DNA from: Tepidibacter hydrothermalis
GTDB lineage: Bacteria > Bacillota > Clostridia > Peptostreptococcales > Peptostreptococcaceae
Direction of reading: 5' to 3'
Assembly: GCF_029542625.1 (NCBI RefSeq)
Contig: NZ_CP120733.1
Coordinates: forward strand, 3,782,001-3,846,000
Length of the DNA stretch: 64,000 nt
In this document: positions 42,118 through 50,501 of the stretch, one piece after another
Layout: each line of letters opens with the position of its first letter
How positions within the stretch are numbered: the stretch's first letter is position 1
The notes under the pieces: model-generated
What the model was told of the DNA's origin: nothing
The model's database searches: none
The model's input: only the letters and a program-made list of their open reading frames with translations
Translations under genes and position numbers: made by a program

Positions 42118-43533
42118 CTATAATATAACCTCTATTTGTGTACCTTGTCCAAGCTTGCTATTTATTTTTATATCTCCGCCATGTGCCTTTACTATCTCCT
42201 TCGCTATAGCCATTCCAAGCCCTGAACCTTTATGTCTTTCTCCCGTATTTGTTCCTCTATAATACCTATCGAATATATACTTAATATCCTCTGGGCCTAT
42301 ACCTTTTCCATTATCTTTTACAAATATGTGTACTTTCTCATCTTTAATTATTTTTACTTCTATACTAACTTTTGCATCGTTGTGAATAAGACAATTATAT
42401 AAGAGATTGTTAATTACCCTTTTTATTAAAATGTTATCTATATCCTTTAATATAATATTTTCTCCACAAATAAAATCAATATCGCTATCGCTATATTTAG
42501 GATCATTTAGTATATCTATAACACTTTCTCTAACAAGTTTAACTAAGTTAATTTCTTTTTTGTTTATTATAGAATTTTCATTTTTAAGCTTAGTAGTTAA
42601 ATTTAAATCATTTACAAGTTCATTTATATAATTAGATTTCTTATGAATAACATCTGCATAAGATAGTATTTCTTCCTTAGAAAATTCATATTCATCATCA
42701 CTTAAAATCTCTGCATAACCCTTAATAGATGCTAAAGGTGTTTTTATATCATGAGATATATTTGCTATCCAATCCTCTCTCATTTTATCTAACTTCTTAC
42801 GTTCTATTTCATTTCTTTTAAGAGTATCTGAAAGATTATTTAAATTATGATATATGTTGTTATATATTCCCTTTGGTTTATAATAGATGTCATAATCTCC
42901 ATCTCCTAATCTTTCTACTCCAGTAATAATATTTCCTAGTGGTTTCGTAAGTCTTCTACTAAATAAATATCCAAAGAATAAAGCTATTATAGAATCAATA
43001 AAAAGCACAGTAACTACAGCATTTTTCATAAATGCACCCATCTCATCTGTATTGTAAATTAGAATGTGCTTCTCAACCTTTCTCATAGGAAACCCTATAA
43101 TATAACTATACTGCTTGCCTTCAATTGTTTTTTCTCCTATAAATACAGTAGATGCGCTACCTATTCCACCTCTATATTTATATCCATGTACAAGCTGAAA
43201 AGGTGTATACTTAATTGGATTGCCTTGAGGTCTTTTGTAGCTATATATCTCTTTTCCATTTTCATCTAGAATTTGTATCCAAGTTTGATTATTATCAAGC
43301 TGTTTTTTACCTTCATCACTTAAATATATATTTTCTTCAGTTACTAATATATTATTTTTAAAACTTCGTACAAAGTCTTCTATTCTAAGTTCAGTCAAAA
43401 AATCTTTATCTTTATTGTTTTTATTATGCCCCGAAAAAAACACTATTGCTATAGCCCCTATATTTATTATCATTACTATAATAACTACTGAAATAACAGT
43501 AGATACAAAACTTAAGGTTAACTTCCATTTCAT
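42118..43533 (-). CDS. Sensor histidine kinase (VanS/VncS-like)
   Basis: The 471-residue kinase has TM1 near 10-33, a short extracellular sensor of about 125 residues, TM2 near 168-190, HAMP, ANISHDIKTPLASIKGYAEIL with the phosphorylated His, and ATPase boxes NNLLYNCLIHND, DNGKGIG and GSGLGMAIAKEI. It is the partner of the regulator encoded three bases upstream. The ABC transporter and redox module upstream on the same strand are plausible targets, since comparable clostridial loci combine these genes. The signal is unknown. Confidence 0.92.
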   Translation of the reverse strand: MKWKLTLSFVSTVISVVIIVMIINIGAIAIVFFSGHNKNNKDKDFLTELRIEDFVRSFKNNILVTEENIYLSDEGKKQLDNNQTWIQILDENGKEIYSYKRPQGNPIKYTPFQLVHGYKYRGGIGSASTVFIGEKTIEGKQYSYIIGFPMRKVEKHILIYNTDEMGAFMKNAVVTVLFIDSIIALFFGYLFSRRLTKPLGNIITGVERLGDGDYDIYYKPKGIYNNIYHNLNNLSDTLKRNEIERKKLDKMREDWIANISHDIKTPLASIKGYAEILSDDEYEFSKEEILSYADVIHKKSNYINELVNDLNLTTKLKNENSIINKKEINLVKLVRESVIDILNDPKYSDSDIDFICGENIILKDIDNILIKRVINNLLYNCLIHNDAKVSIEVKIIKDEKVHIFVKDNGKGIGPEDIKYIFDRYYRGTNTGERHKGSGLGMAIAKEIVKAHGGDIKINSKLGQGTQIEVIL

Positions 43534-43536
43534 AAT

Positions 43537-44256
43537 TTAATCATCCTTTACTACTAGCTTATATCCAAGACCTTTAACATTTATAATGTACTTAGGCTTA
43601 GACGGATTATCTTCTATTTTCTCCCTAAGTCTTCTTATATGTACCATTATTGTATTATCAAATCCTATATAATCTTCACCCCATACTTCATCGCAAATTT
43701 TCTCTTTACTTATAATTTGATTAGGGTTATTAGCCATATATAAAAATAGTCTCAGCTCCTTTGGTTTAAGATCTAAAATTGTACCATTCTTTTTGATTTC
43801 TAATTTATCTTCATTTATTTCAAATGATCCAAAAGATAAATCTTTTTCATATAGTTTATCTTGTTCAAAATTTATAAGATTTCTTCTTAAATGAGCTTTC
43901 ACTCTATAAGATACTTCCTTAGGACTAAATGGTTTTGTTATATAATCATCTCCGCCTAAAGCAAATCCAAGGATTCTATCCATCTCCTCTGATTTAGCAG
44001 ATAAAAATAAAATTGGTACCATAGAACTTACTCTAATTTTCTTACAAACCTCATATCCTTCTTTATCAGGAAGCATTATATCCAAAAGAATAATATCTGG
44101 ATCTATAGACTGAAATAACTTAAGTCCCTCATTACCTGTTTCTGCTGTATATATATTTTTAAACCCTTCTTTGGTTAATACTGTTGATAGTAATTTTAAT
44201 ATGTCTTCTTCATCATCTATAATTAATATTTTCTTTTCCTTTATTAAAGTTTCCAT
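43537..44256 (-). CDS. OmpR/PhoB-family response regulator
   Basis: The 239-residue regulator has acidic DDEE near 14-17, phospho-acceptor Asp59 (LLDIMLPDKEG), Lys in LSAKSEEMDRILG and a winged helix ending DNTIMVHIRRLREKIED and VKGLGYKLV. It is paired with the kinase directly downstream. Its position behind a redox and ABC transporter cluster suggests it controls that cluster; a terminator at 44317 separates the transcripts, so control would be in trans. Confidence 0.94.
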   Translation of the reverse strand: METLIKEKKILIIDDEEDILKLLSTVLTKEGFKNIYTAETGNEGLKLFQSIDPDIILLDIMLPDKEGYEVCKKIRVSSMVPILFLSAKSEEMDRILGFALGGDDYITKPFSPKEVSYRVKAHLRRNLINFEQDKLYEKDLSFGSFEINEDKLEIKKNGTILDLKPKELRLFLYMANNPNQIISKEKICDEVWGEDYIGFDNTIMVHIRRLREKIEDNPSKPKYIINVKGLGYKLVVKDD

Positions 44257-44316
44257 GGTCTTACACTCCTATCACATTATTTATGTATATTATCCTTCTA
44301 CTTGCTTAATAGTATA

Positions 44317-44350
44317 ACAAAAAACCTGATATTTTTTTGATCAGGTTTTT
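44317..44350. terminator. Terminator after the polyferredoxin gene
   Basis: AAAAACCTGAT (44320-44330) pairs with ATCAGGTTTTT (44340-44350); six T on the minus strand. Confidence 0.88.
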
Positions 44351-44372
44351 CCTATAATGCATAAGAAAAGTA

Positions 44373-45203
44373 CTATGCTTTTATTTCTTTTTTGATTGCT
44401 TTTGTAGGACATACTTCAATGCAATCACCGCATCTAATACAATCCATACTGTTTGGATTTTTAGGAATTTCTATATTCATTTTGCACTTTTTTATACAAG
44501 CATTACAATTTGTACACATATTTTTATCTATTTTGAATTTATAAAAACTTATAGGATTAAATAATCCATAAAATGCTCCTAAAGGACAGATATATCTGCA
44601 AAATGGTCTATATACAAATATTGAACCTATAGTAATACTTAGTAAAATAAACATTTTCCATCCAAATAAAAATCCTATAGTTTCTCTTAAAGATCTGTTT
44701 AATAATACTAATGGAATTCCACCTTCTAATGTACCTACTGGACATATATATTCACAAAAATAGGGTGGACTCATTCCAAATTCATTTACCAAAAACATTG
44801 GTAACAATATTACGAATATAAGTAAAATAACATATTTAGAATACTTTAATACATTATTTATTCTTTCATCAACTTTAATCTTTTTAGATGGTATTTTATA
44901 AAGTAAATCCTGAAAAAATCCAAAAGGACATAACCATCCACAAATGAATCTACCAAATATTATTCCCATTAATGAAATAAATCCCGTTATATATAATGAA
45001 ACATTATATTTCATGCTTCCTATAACAGCTTGTAGGGAACCAATAGGGCAGGACCCTATAGCTCCAGGACAAGAATAACAATTAAGTCCTGGAACACACA
45101 CCTTTTTTATAGATCCCTTATATATATTTTTTTCAAAAAAACCATTTATATTTGCATTTGTAATTATAGTAGCAATTATTTGACATAACCCTCTTTTATC
45201 CAA
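44373..45203 (-). CDS. NapH/polyferredoxin-like 4Fe-4S membrane protein
   Basis: The 276-residue protein has about five hydrophobic segments and several cysteine groups. These are VCVPGLNCYSCPGAIGSCP, GRFICGWLCPFGFFQD, RPFCRYICPLGAFYG, and two C-terminal ferredoxin clusters CTNCNACIKKCKMN and CIRCGDCIEVCPTKA. It is of the NapH/CcoG-like polyferredoxin kind and should pass electrons across the membrane. The start is TTG 45203, overlapping the 45-residue CXXC gene by 8 bases; the following sequence LCQIIATIITNANI is conserved in such proteins. It probably supplies reductant to the TlpA lipoprotein of the same operon. Confidence 0.88.
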   Translation of the reverse strand: MDKRGLCQIIATIITNANINGFFEKNIYKGSIKKVCVPGLNCYSCPGAIGSCPIGSLQAVIGSMKYNVSLYITGFISLMGIIFGRFICGWLCPFGFFQDLLYKIPSKKIKVDERINNVLKYSKYVILLIFVILLPMFLVNEFGMSPPYFCEYICPVGTLEGGIPLVLLNRSLRETIGFLFGWKMFILLSITIGSIFVYRPFCRYICPLGAFYGLFNPISFYKFKIDKNMCTNCNACIKKCKMNIEIPKNPNSMDCIRCGDCIEVCPTKAIKKEIKA

Positions 45204-45333
45204 TTCCTATACACTCCAGACATATATTTATTGCTTTTCTAAAAACAATATCTACTTCTTTTCTATATAGTCCTAAAAATATAAAGCTTAAACTAGTAAA
45301 CAGTATCCCATACCTATATATTCTTTCTTTCAT
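45196..45333 (-). CDS. CD1871A-family CXXC small membrane protein
   Basis: This 45-residue ORF starts MKERIYRYGILFTSLSFIF and ends KAINICLECIGIG, with one hydrophobic helix and a C-x-x-C motif (Cys38, Cys41). It resembles the clostridial CD1871A family. GGAG lies 8 bases before the ATG. Its stop overlaps the TTG start of the polyferredoxin gene, and the TlpA-like gene ends 31 bases upstream, so it belongs to the same operon. It may relay electrons or metal between the two partners; this is inference. Confidence 0.85.
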   Translation of the reverse strand: MKERIYRYGILFTSLSFIFLGLYRKEVDIVFRKAINICLECIGIG

Positions 45334-45364
45334 TTAAATCACTCCAGTAAAGCAATAATAATAT

Positions 45365-46459
45365 CTATTTTAAACTTCCTAATCTTTTATTTATTTCTTT
45401 TTTATATTCTTCTTTACTACGACTTCCTATTATAGGTTGTCCAACTATATTCCCTTCACTGTCAACAAATATAGTTGTTGGAACTCCAGATATATCTTTT
45501 AATATTCCCTTATTTAATTTTTCATCAGGAATTATATTTACGAATTTAACACCTTTTTTATCAAGTATTTGTTTTGCAAGTACTTCATTTTCATCATCAG
45601 GTGTATCTGAAATTATACCAACTACATTTATATTTTCCTTTTTAATTTCATCATAGAGTTTTTGAATATCAGGCATTTCTCCAATACAAGGTCCACAGAA
45701 TGTTGCCCATACATTTACCATTGTTAGTTTATTATCTTTGAATATATTACTATTTATTTTTTTCCCATCTATAGTCTTAGTTTCAAATTCTACAGTCTTA
45801 TTTTCAGCTATTTTCTTATCTATATCAATAGGTGTAAATAATCTTATACTATTCTTAAATTCTTCTATATTCTCACGAACTTCTTTAAATTCTTTCTTTT
45901 CTTCATCTGATAAATTACTTTCATCATATTCATCGTTATATAATATATAGCATTCTAGATTATCTATTTCAGCTACCTTTTCCTTATATTTATATTCTGA
46001 AAAAACTTTTTGTTTTCTCTCTATATCTTCATTTGGACCATTTTTTTCTTTATTTTTGTCTAGTACCATAAGGTTAACAAAAATTTTTGACTTCTCTTGG
46101 TACTTTTTTAATACTTCTTTTTGATCTTCCTCAGTTTTAGCATTTTCACTATCTTTCATTATTTCCTTAACGAATTCTGTTGATAAAAACTCATATGGAA
46201 TTTCTCCTACTATATAAGCTACTCCATATTTCCCTGGTATTACGCAAGCTGGAGATACTCCTTCTTTTTCTGCCCATATTTGTGGTTCATAATATTCTAG
46301 ACCCATTTCTTCAAATTTCATTTTTTTCCCTTTTAGAGATTTATCCTTTTGTTCTAATTGTGTTTGTTTTTCTTCACTGTTGTCTTCTGTTTTACCACAT
46401 CCCACGATCGATGCACAAAGAGCTATAATCATAAATATAGCTAAATATATTTTTTTCAT
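45365..46459 (-). CDS. TlpA/ResA-like thioredoxin-fold lipoprotein
   Basis: The 364-residue protein has a lipoprotein signal peptide (ALCASIVGC, lipidated Cys near 21). A unique N-terminal region of about 200 residues follows, then a C-terminal TlpA-type redoxin domain with WATFCGPCIGEMP (CxxC active site) and SGVPTTIFVDSEGNIVG. It is expected to reduce disulphides or peroxides outside the membrane. I chose ATG 46459 with GGGAGG upstream. It is co-transcribed with the small CXXC protein and polyferredoxin, forming a complete extracytoplasmic reducing chain. Confidence 0.92.
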   Translation of the reverse strand: MKKIYLAIFMIIALCASIVGCGKTEDNSEEKQTQLEQKDKSLKGKKMKFEEMGLEYYEPQIWAEKEGVSPACVIPGKYGVAYIVGEIPYEFLSTEFVKEIMKDSENAKTEEDQKEVLKKYQEKSKIFVNLMVLDKNKEKNGPNEDIERKQKVFSEYKYKEKVAEIDNLECYILYNDEYDESNLSDEEKKEFKEVRENIEEFKNSIRLFTPIDIDKKIAENKTVEFETKTIDGKKINSNIFKDNKLTMVNVWATFCGPCIGEMPDIQKLYDEIKKENINVVGIISDTPDDENEVLAKQILDKKGVKFVNIIPDEKLNKGILKDISGVPTTIFVDSEGNIVGQPIIGSRSKEEYKKEINKRLGSLK

Positions 46460-46480
46460 ATAAATTCCTCCCATTTATTA

Positions 46481-47248
46481 TTATTCTTTTATAAAACCTC
46501 TGTATGTTAATTTAGGAAATACTATCATTCCCGCTACAAATATACCTAAAAGAGCAAGAACACTTGTAAATGCTACATTATACCTTATAAACTGACAGCT
46601 CATCATTCCCCAGAGCGGTGTAAGCCCTAAATATTTTGCAAATCCCATACCTTTTAGAACACCTTCTAGTACATATGGCACTCCCATAATAAGTCCTCCA
46701 AATATAAAAGGTATTGCCGCTGATTTGCTTATAGATGATAGAAATAATCCTAGCTGAGCAAAGAAAAATGACCCTATTGTAATAGTTACAATCATAATTA
46801 AAATCATTTGAATAACGGTTATATTTGATCCACTTTTCCCAAAGTACCAAAGACTTTTTAAAGGTAAGTCTAATCCAGCAAAATTATATTTTGTCAAAGC
46901 AGATAGACATACAGTTAAAAAAACAGAAAGATTTATTATAGTAGCTCCTATTCCTGCAGCTATTGATTTTGCTAATACAATTTGCTTTTTACCATTTTTA
47001 GTTGTTTTAATTAACCCTGATATATTTGAGCTATACTCTAATGTATAAGATCCTGAGAACATCATAAACATCATAATTCCCATTAAAGGAACTAATCCAT
47101 AACCTTTACTAAATATATCCGCATAAGTTTCTTCTATTGAAAAAGCTCTTATTGAAACAAAGCTTAAAAATAAAGATCCTGCCAAAACTATTAACATTCT
47201 TTTTTTCAAAAGCATTTTTCTAAGTTCTAACTTTATAAGAGTTCCCAT
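46481..47248 (-). CDS. ABC-2-type transporter permease
   Basis: The 255-residue protein has six hydrophobic segments. The N-terminus LIKLELRKMLLKKRMLIVLAG is typical of ABC-2 permeases. It starts three bases after the ATPase gene and is followed after 21 bases by the TlpA lipoprotein gene, so the transporter and the redox proteins form one operon. The substrate is unknown; linkage to a redox chain suggests export of a cysteine-containing peptide or a factor for it, which is inference. Confidence 0.86.
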   Translation of the reverse strand: MGTLIKLELRKMLLKKRMLIVLAGSLFLSFVSIRAFSIEETYADIFSKGYGLVPLMGIMMFMMFSGSYTLEYSSNISGLIKTTKNGKKQIVLAKSIAAGIGATIINLSVFLTVCLSALTKYNFAGLDLPLKSLWYFGKSGSNITVIQMILIMIVTITIGSFFFAQLGLFLSSISKSAAIPFIFGGLIMGVPYVLEGVLKGMGFAKYLGLTPLWGMMSCQFIRYNVAFTSVLALLGIFVAGMIVFPKLTYRGFIKE

Positions 47249-47251
47249 CGT

Positions 47252-48139
47252 TTACACCTCCCTTGTATTCTCTAAATCAAAATAAAACATATAAACATCT
47301 TCAAATTTTGGCTGAACACCTTGTGCTTGTTCATATGGAGGCATCTTATCGCTTATAATTCTAAGTTCTACATCATTAACGCCACGTTGAATATTCACTA
47401 CCTTATAATTATTCTGTATTTCCCAGACCTCATCTTCATTAGAAGTTTTTATGCTATATACCTTACCTTCCATTCCTAAAAGAATATCTCTATGAGCTCC
47501 TTTCATAAGTATAGATCCATTCTTTATCATAATAGTTTCTTTTGCTATAGACTCTATGTCTGAAATGATATGAGTGGAAAGTATTATTATTTTATCTTTG
47601 GAAATCTGAGAAATAAGATTTCTGAATCTTGCTCTTTCTTGTGGATCAAGTCCTGCTGTTGGCTCATCTAATACTAAAATCTTAGGATCATTCAACAAAG
47701 CTTGAGCAATTCCCACTCTTCTCTTCATTCCACCTGAAAATTTACCGACTGCTTTATTTCTTACTTCATATAAACCTACAAGATTTAAAAGCTCGTCTAT
47801 TTTCTTTGTAGCCTGTTTTTTATCTAATCCCTTTAACGCTGCAATGTACTGTAAAAACTTCTTTGCAGAAAAACTTTTATATACTCCAAACTCTTGTGGA
47901 AGATACCCTATAACAGATCTATACTTTTCATCCAAATCATTTATATTCTCTCCATTGTATATAATTTCTCCCTTTGATGGCTGTATTAAAGCCGTTATCT
48001 GCTTCATAAGAGTTGTTTTTCCTGCACCATTAGGTCCTAAAAGTCCGTATACACCATTTTCAAAAGTAACATTTATATCATTATTTGCATTTTTTCTACC
48101 ATAACTCTTCGTTAAATTCTTTATTTCAAGTTTATTCAT
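47252..48139 (-). CDS. ABC transporter ATP-binding protein
   Basis: The 295-residue ATPase has Walker A GPNGAGKTT, Q-loop LPQEFGVY, signature FSGGMKRRVGIAQ, Walker B ILVLDEPTAGLDP and the H-loop ILSTHI. It has a C-terminal regulatory extension as in BcrA/NatA-type exporters. It energises the permeases encoded on both sides (gaps of 3 and 18 bases). I chose ATG 48139 with AGGAGG 8 bases upstream; a TTG directly before it is less likely. BcrA-like exporters often confer peptide antibiotic resistance. Confidence 0.94.
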   Translation of the reverse strand: MNKLEIKNLTKSYGRKNANNDINVTFENGVYGLLGPNGAGKTTLMKQITALIQPSKGEIIYNGENINDLDEKYRSVIGYLPQEFGVYKSFSAKKFLQYIAALKGLDKKQATKKIDELLNLVGLYEVRNKAVGKFSGGMKRRVGIAQALLNDPKILVLDEPTAGLDPQERARFRNLISQISKDKIIILSTHIISDIESIAKETIMIKNGSILMKGAHRDILLGMEGKVYSIKTSNEDEVWEIQNNYKVVNIQRGVNDVELRIISDKMPPYEQAQGVQPKFEDVYMFYFDLENTREV

Positions 48140-48157
48140 CAATTATCCCTCCTAAAG

Positions 48158-49180
48158 TTATCTAGTTAAAATCTTTTTAAATGTAAAAACACATAGTCCT
48201 AATCCCATAAATAACATAAATATTAAAATACCATTGCATAAACTTGTTAAATCTAAACTATTTCCTAAAACATTGATTTGGCCACAATACATTCCTATAA
48301 ATCTATCAGGATAAAATATGAGATCTACATAATTTACACTACTTAATATAGTTAGTAATTCTCCTGGCAAAAACTTAATTAACGTACAGGACTTCCCTAA
48401 TACTAAAAATATTAAAGTTCCACTTATAGAAGCTAATGAGTTTGCTGAAATAAATGAAAAGAAACTAGAAAATACAGATATACTAATAAATATTGATATC
48501 ATAGTCGAAATTTTAAGTATTAAATAGTTATTGATAGTATAAGTTCCATTTAAAAGAATAGCTCCATTATCAATAATTCTAAAAGCTTCTAATTCTCCAT
48601 TTACAGGCATGCCATTCTGAACTACAGTCACTAGAAATGCTATCACTAAATAAAGTCCATAAATCAGAATAGGTAAAATTATAGATAATGCTAATTTAGA
48701 ATATAAAACCTTAAATTTATTTTTAGATGAAAGAATTATACTATCTACACTTGAAATCTTTTCATCTGTATATATATTTGAAAATATTAAAACCAAAATA
48801 ATAACCATTACAACCGACATGAAAGGATGATCTGCTCTATGATCAAATACTTTAAAAAAACTAACGTCCTTATATTCTCTATATTTCATAAATCTTAAAT
48901 TCTCTCGCGATATCTCTATTATTTTTTTTATAGATTCGTCATTTACATAGGTATTTGCCATTTGTTCTATTTGATTTATTTTTTCATTGAATTTCTCTTT
49001 TGCAATTTCATCTCCTGCTCTATCGTCTATTACTAATTCATATTTATCATTTCTATATGAATTTTCCGTTTCCAATGTAGGCTTTAAAAAAAACATAATT
49101 CCAGAGAGGAAAATTAATAACCCTAAAATTATTAATCCTGTTTTAGATTTTAATATCTTTTTGATTTCCCAAAGAATCAT
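48158..49180 (-). CDS. ABC-2-type transporter permease, first gene of the redox/ABC operon
   Basis: The 340-residue protein has a first membrane helix near 15-32, a soluble extracytoplasmic segment of about 80 residues, and five to six further helices from about 115. This is the layout of ABC-2 permeases with a large first loop. The ribosome site is AGGAGG. It heads a six-gene operon: permease, ATPase, permease, TlpA lipoprotein, CXXC protein, polyferredoxin. The two permeases differ greatly and probably form a heterodimer. Confidence 0.84.
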   Translation of the reverse strand: MILWEIKKILKSKTGLIILGLLIFLSGIMFFLKPTLETENSYRNDKYELVIDDRAGDEIAKEKFNEKINQIEQMANTYVNDESIKKIIEISRENLRFMKYREYKDVSFFKVFDHRADHPFMSVVMVIILVLIFSNIYTDEKISSVDSIILSSKNKFKVLYSKLALSIILPILIYGLYLVIAFLVTVVQNGMPVNGELEAFRIIDNGAILLNGTYTINNYLILKISTMISIFISISVFSSFFSFISANSLASISGTLIFLVLGKSCTLIKFLPGELLTILSSVNYVDLIFYPDRFIGMYCGQINVLGNSLDLTSLCNGILIFMLFMGLGLCVFTFKKILTR

Positions 49181-49272
49181 TAGTTTTATACCTCCTTTTG
49201 TTTTACTGCAAATTCATTATACATTCCAAAACTTACACCATAATAAACTAAACCTTAATTAAACCTTACAAT

Positions 49273-49314
49273 CAAAAAAAGTTGTATCGTAGATAATTCT
49301 ACGACACAACTTTT
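49273..49314 (-). terminator. Terminator after the MarR/cyclase operon
   Basis: AAAAGTTGTATCGTAGA (49277-49293) pairs with TCTACGACACAACTTTT (49298-49314), one mismatch. Seven T follow on the minus strand. Confidence 0.93.
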
Positions 49315-49333
49315 AATTAATTTCAGTAATTGA

Positions 49334-49780
49334 TCACTTATTTAACTTCTCTTCAAAGTCCTTTTTTAAGATATCCAAAAAGTTAGATATAACCTCTTTT
49401 TCATTTTCATCGAAATTCTCAAATATTTTCTTATCTCTTTTTATAGACTCCATATGAAGAGTTTTATGTTTTTCAAAAATTTCTTTTCCTTTTTCTGTAA
49501 GGTTAAAGTATTTCTCTTTTTTATTTTCTTCAGTTTGATATGAGCTTATATATTCTTTAAGCATCAGCTTTTTAGTTATTTTTGTTACTCCACCTTTAGT
49601 TATTTTTAGATGATTTGTAATTTTGGTTACATTAGCATTTTCTGTTCTACCTATATAATCAATGGCATGAACCTCATTTATATTCAAGTCACTATAATTC
49701 TCTTTAAAGCCTTTATCATTAAATTCTGTGAACATTTGAAAGGTTTCACTTAGTTTTTCTACCATTAATTCGTTGTTCAT
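49334..49780 (-). CDS. MarR-family transcriptional regulator
   Basis: The 148-residue winged-helix protein has the MarR recognition region VTKITNHLKITKGGVTKITKKL (about 52-73) followed by the wing and YFNLTEKGKEIFEKH. It lies 12 bases downstream of a cyclase-family gene and ends at a strong terminator, so it probably regulates this two-gene operon. It shares little with the MarR protein at 14.2 kb. The ligand is unknown. AGGAAG precedes the ATG. Confidence 0.9.
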   Translation of the reverse strand: MNNELMVEKLSETFQMFTEFNDKGFKENYSDLNINEVHAIDYIGRTENANVTKITNHLKITKGGVTKITKKLMLKEYISSYQTEENKKEKYFNLTEKGKEIFEKHKTLHMESIKRDKKIFENFDENEKEVISNFLDILKKDFEEKLNK

Positions 49781-49792
49781 ATTTCTTCCTCC

Positions 49793-50365
49793 CTATATTA
49801 TATCAACCAAAACTCTAGTAGATAAGCCTGTGGCAAATGGATTGTCTATCCACATAGTATAGACATCAAATTCATCTTCTATTGTATCATTTAATTTACT
49901 TAAATCTAAGTTTTCTATAACATAAGTATTGTTTTCTTCTGATTTTACATCTGCTTTAACATGTTCCTTTCCTCTACGAATTCCTGCACAATCAATACCT
50001 ATAAAGTACACCTTTCTTTCAAGTAAATAGTCTATAAGTTCCCAACTAAGCTCTGGGTGCTGCTTTACATATACATCACTTCCATATGGATAATTACTCT
50101 GTATATTAGTTTTAAACATAACAAAACTACTTTCTTTTATTTCTATATCTTTTAATGCTTCTATTCCTATTTCTTCATCTAAACTATAATTTGTGCAATC
50201 AATTAAAACTCCTTTAGTTTTAAAGTACTCTAGTGGAATATTACTTTTTTTATACACATCTACATGAGTTCCAACATGACCTGCATTTATTAATTTATTT
50301 TCTTGAGATTCTAACCACTTCCATACTTTATTATTCTTATCTAATTTTAATGTTATATCTAACAT
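49793..50365 (-). CDS. Cyclase/kynurenine formamidase-like metal-dependent hydrolase
   Basis: The 190-residue protein has the cyclase-family motif HVGTHVDVYKKS near residues 28-39. The two His and Asp that bind metal are kept, but the usual following Pro-x-His is replaced by Tyr-Lys-Lys, so the catalytic His is missing from its normal place and activity is uncertain. The later IDCAGIRRG is also typical. I chose ATG 50365 with GAGGGAG upstream; an upstream frame-mate has no site. It forms an operon with a MarR regulator. Confidence 0.82.
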   Translation of the reverse strand: MLDITLKLDKNNKVWKWLESQENKLINAGHVGTHVDVYKKSNIPLEYFKTKGVLIDCTNYSLDEEIGIEALKDIEIKESSFVMFKTNIQSNYPYGSDVYVKQHPELSWELIDYLLERKVYFIGIDCAGIRRGKEHVKADVKSEENNTYVIENLDLSKLNDTIEDEFDVYTMWIDNPFATGLSTRVLVDII

Positions 50366-50445
50366 AGTATCACTCCCTCTATTATTGTTTCCTTGTAAAC
50401 AATAATACATTATTTTTGTTTCCTCGTCAACTATATCTTAAGATC

Positions 50446-50480
50446 AAAAAATCCTTAAGAATTTTTCTTAAGGATTTTTT
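50446..50480. terminator. Terminator after the glycosyltransferase
   Basis: AAATCCTTAAG pairs with CTTAAGGATTT, with A- and T-runs on both sides (50446-50480). Confidence 0.92.
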
Positions 50481-50501
50481 TATGCTATATGAATTTTATA
50501 T

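Noticed and set aside
46578..46850. 90-residue minus-strand ORF inside the ABC permease
   Set aside because: It lies fully within the permease gene in another frame, has no ribosome site, and its composition is a Tyr/Ile/Cys-rich frame shadow.
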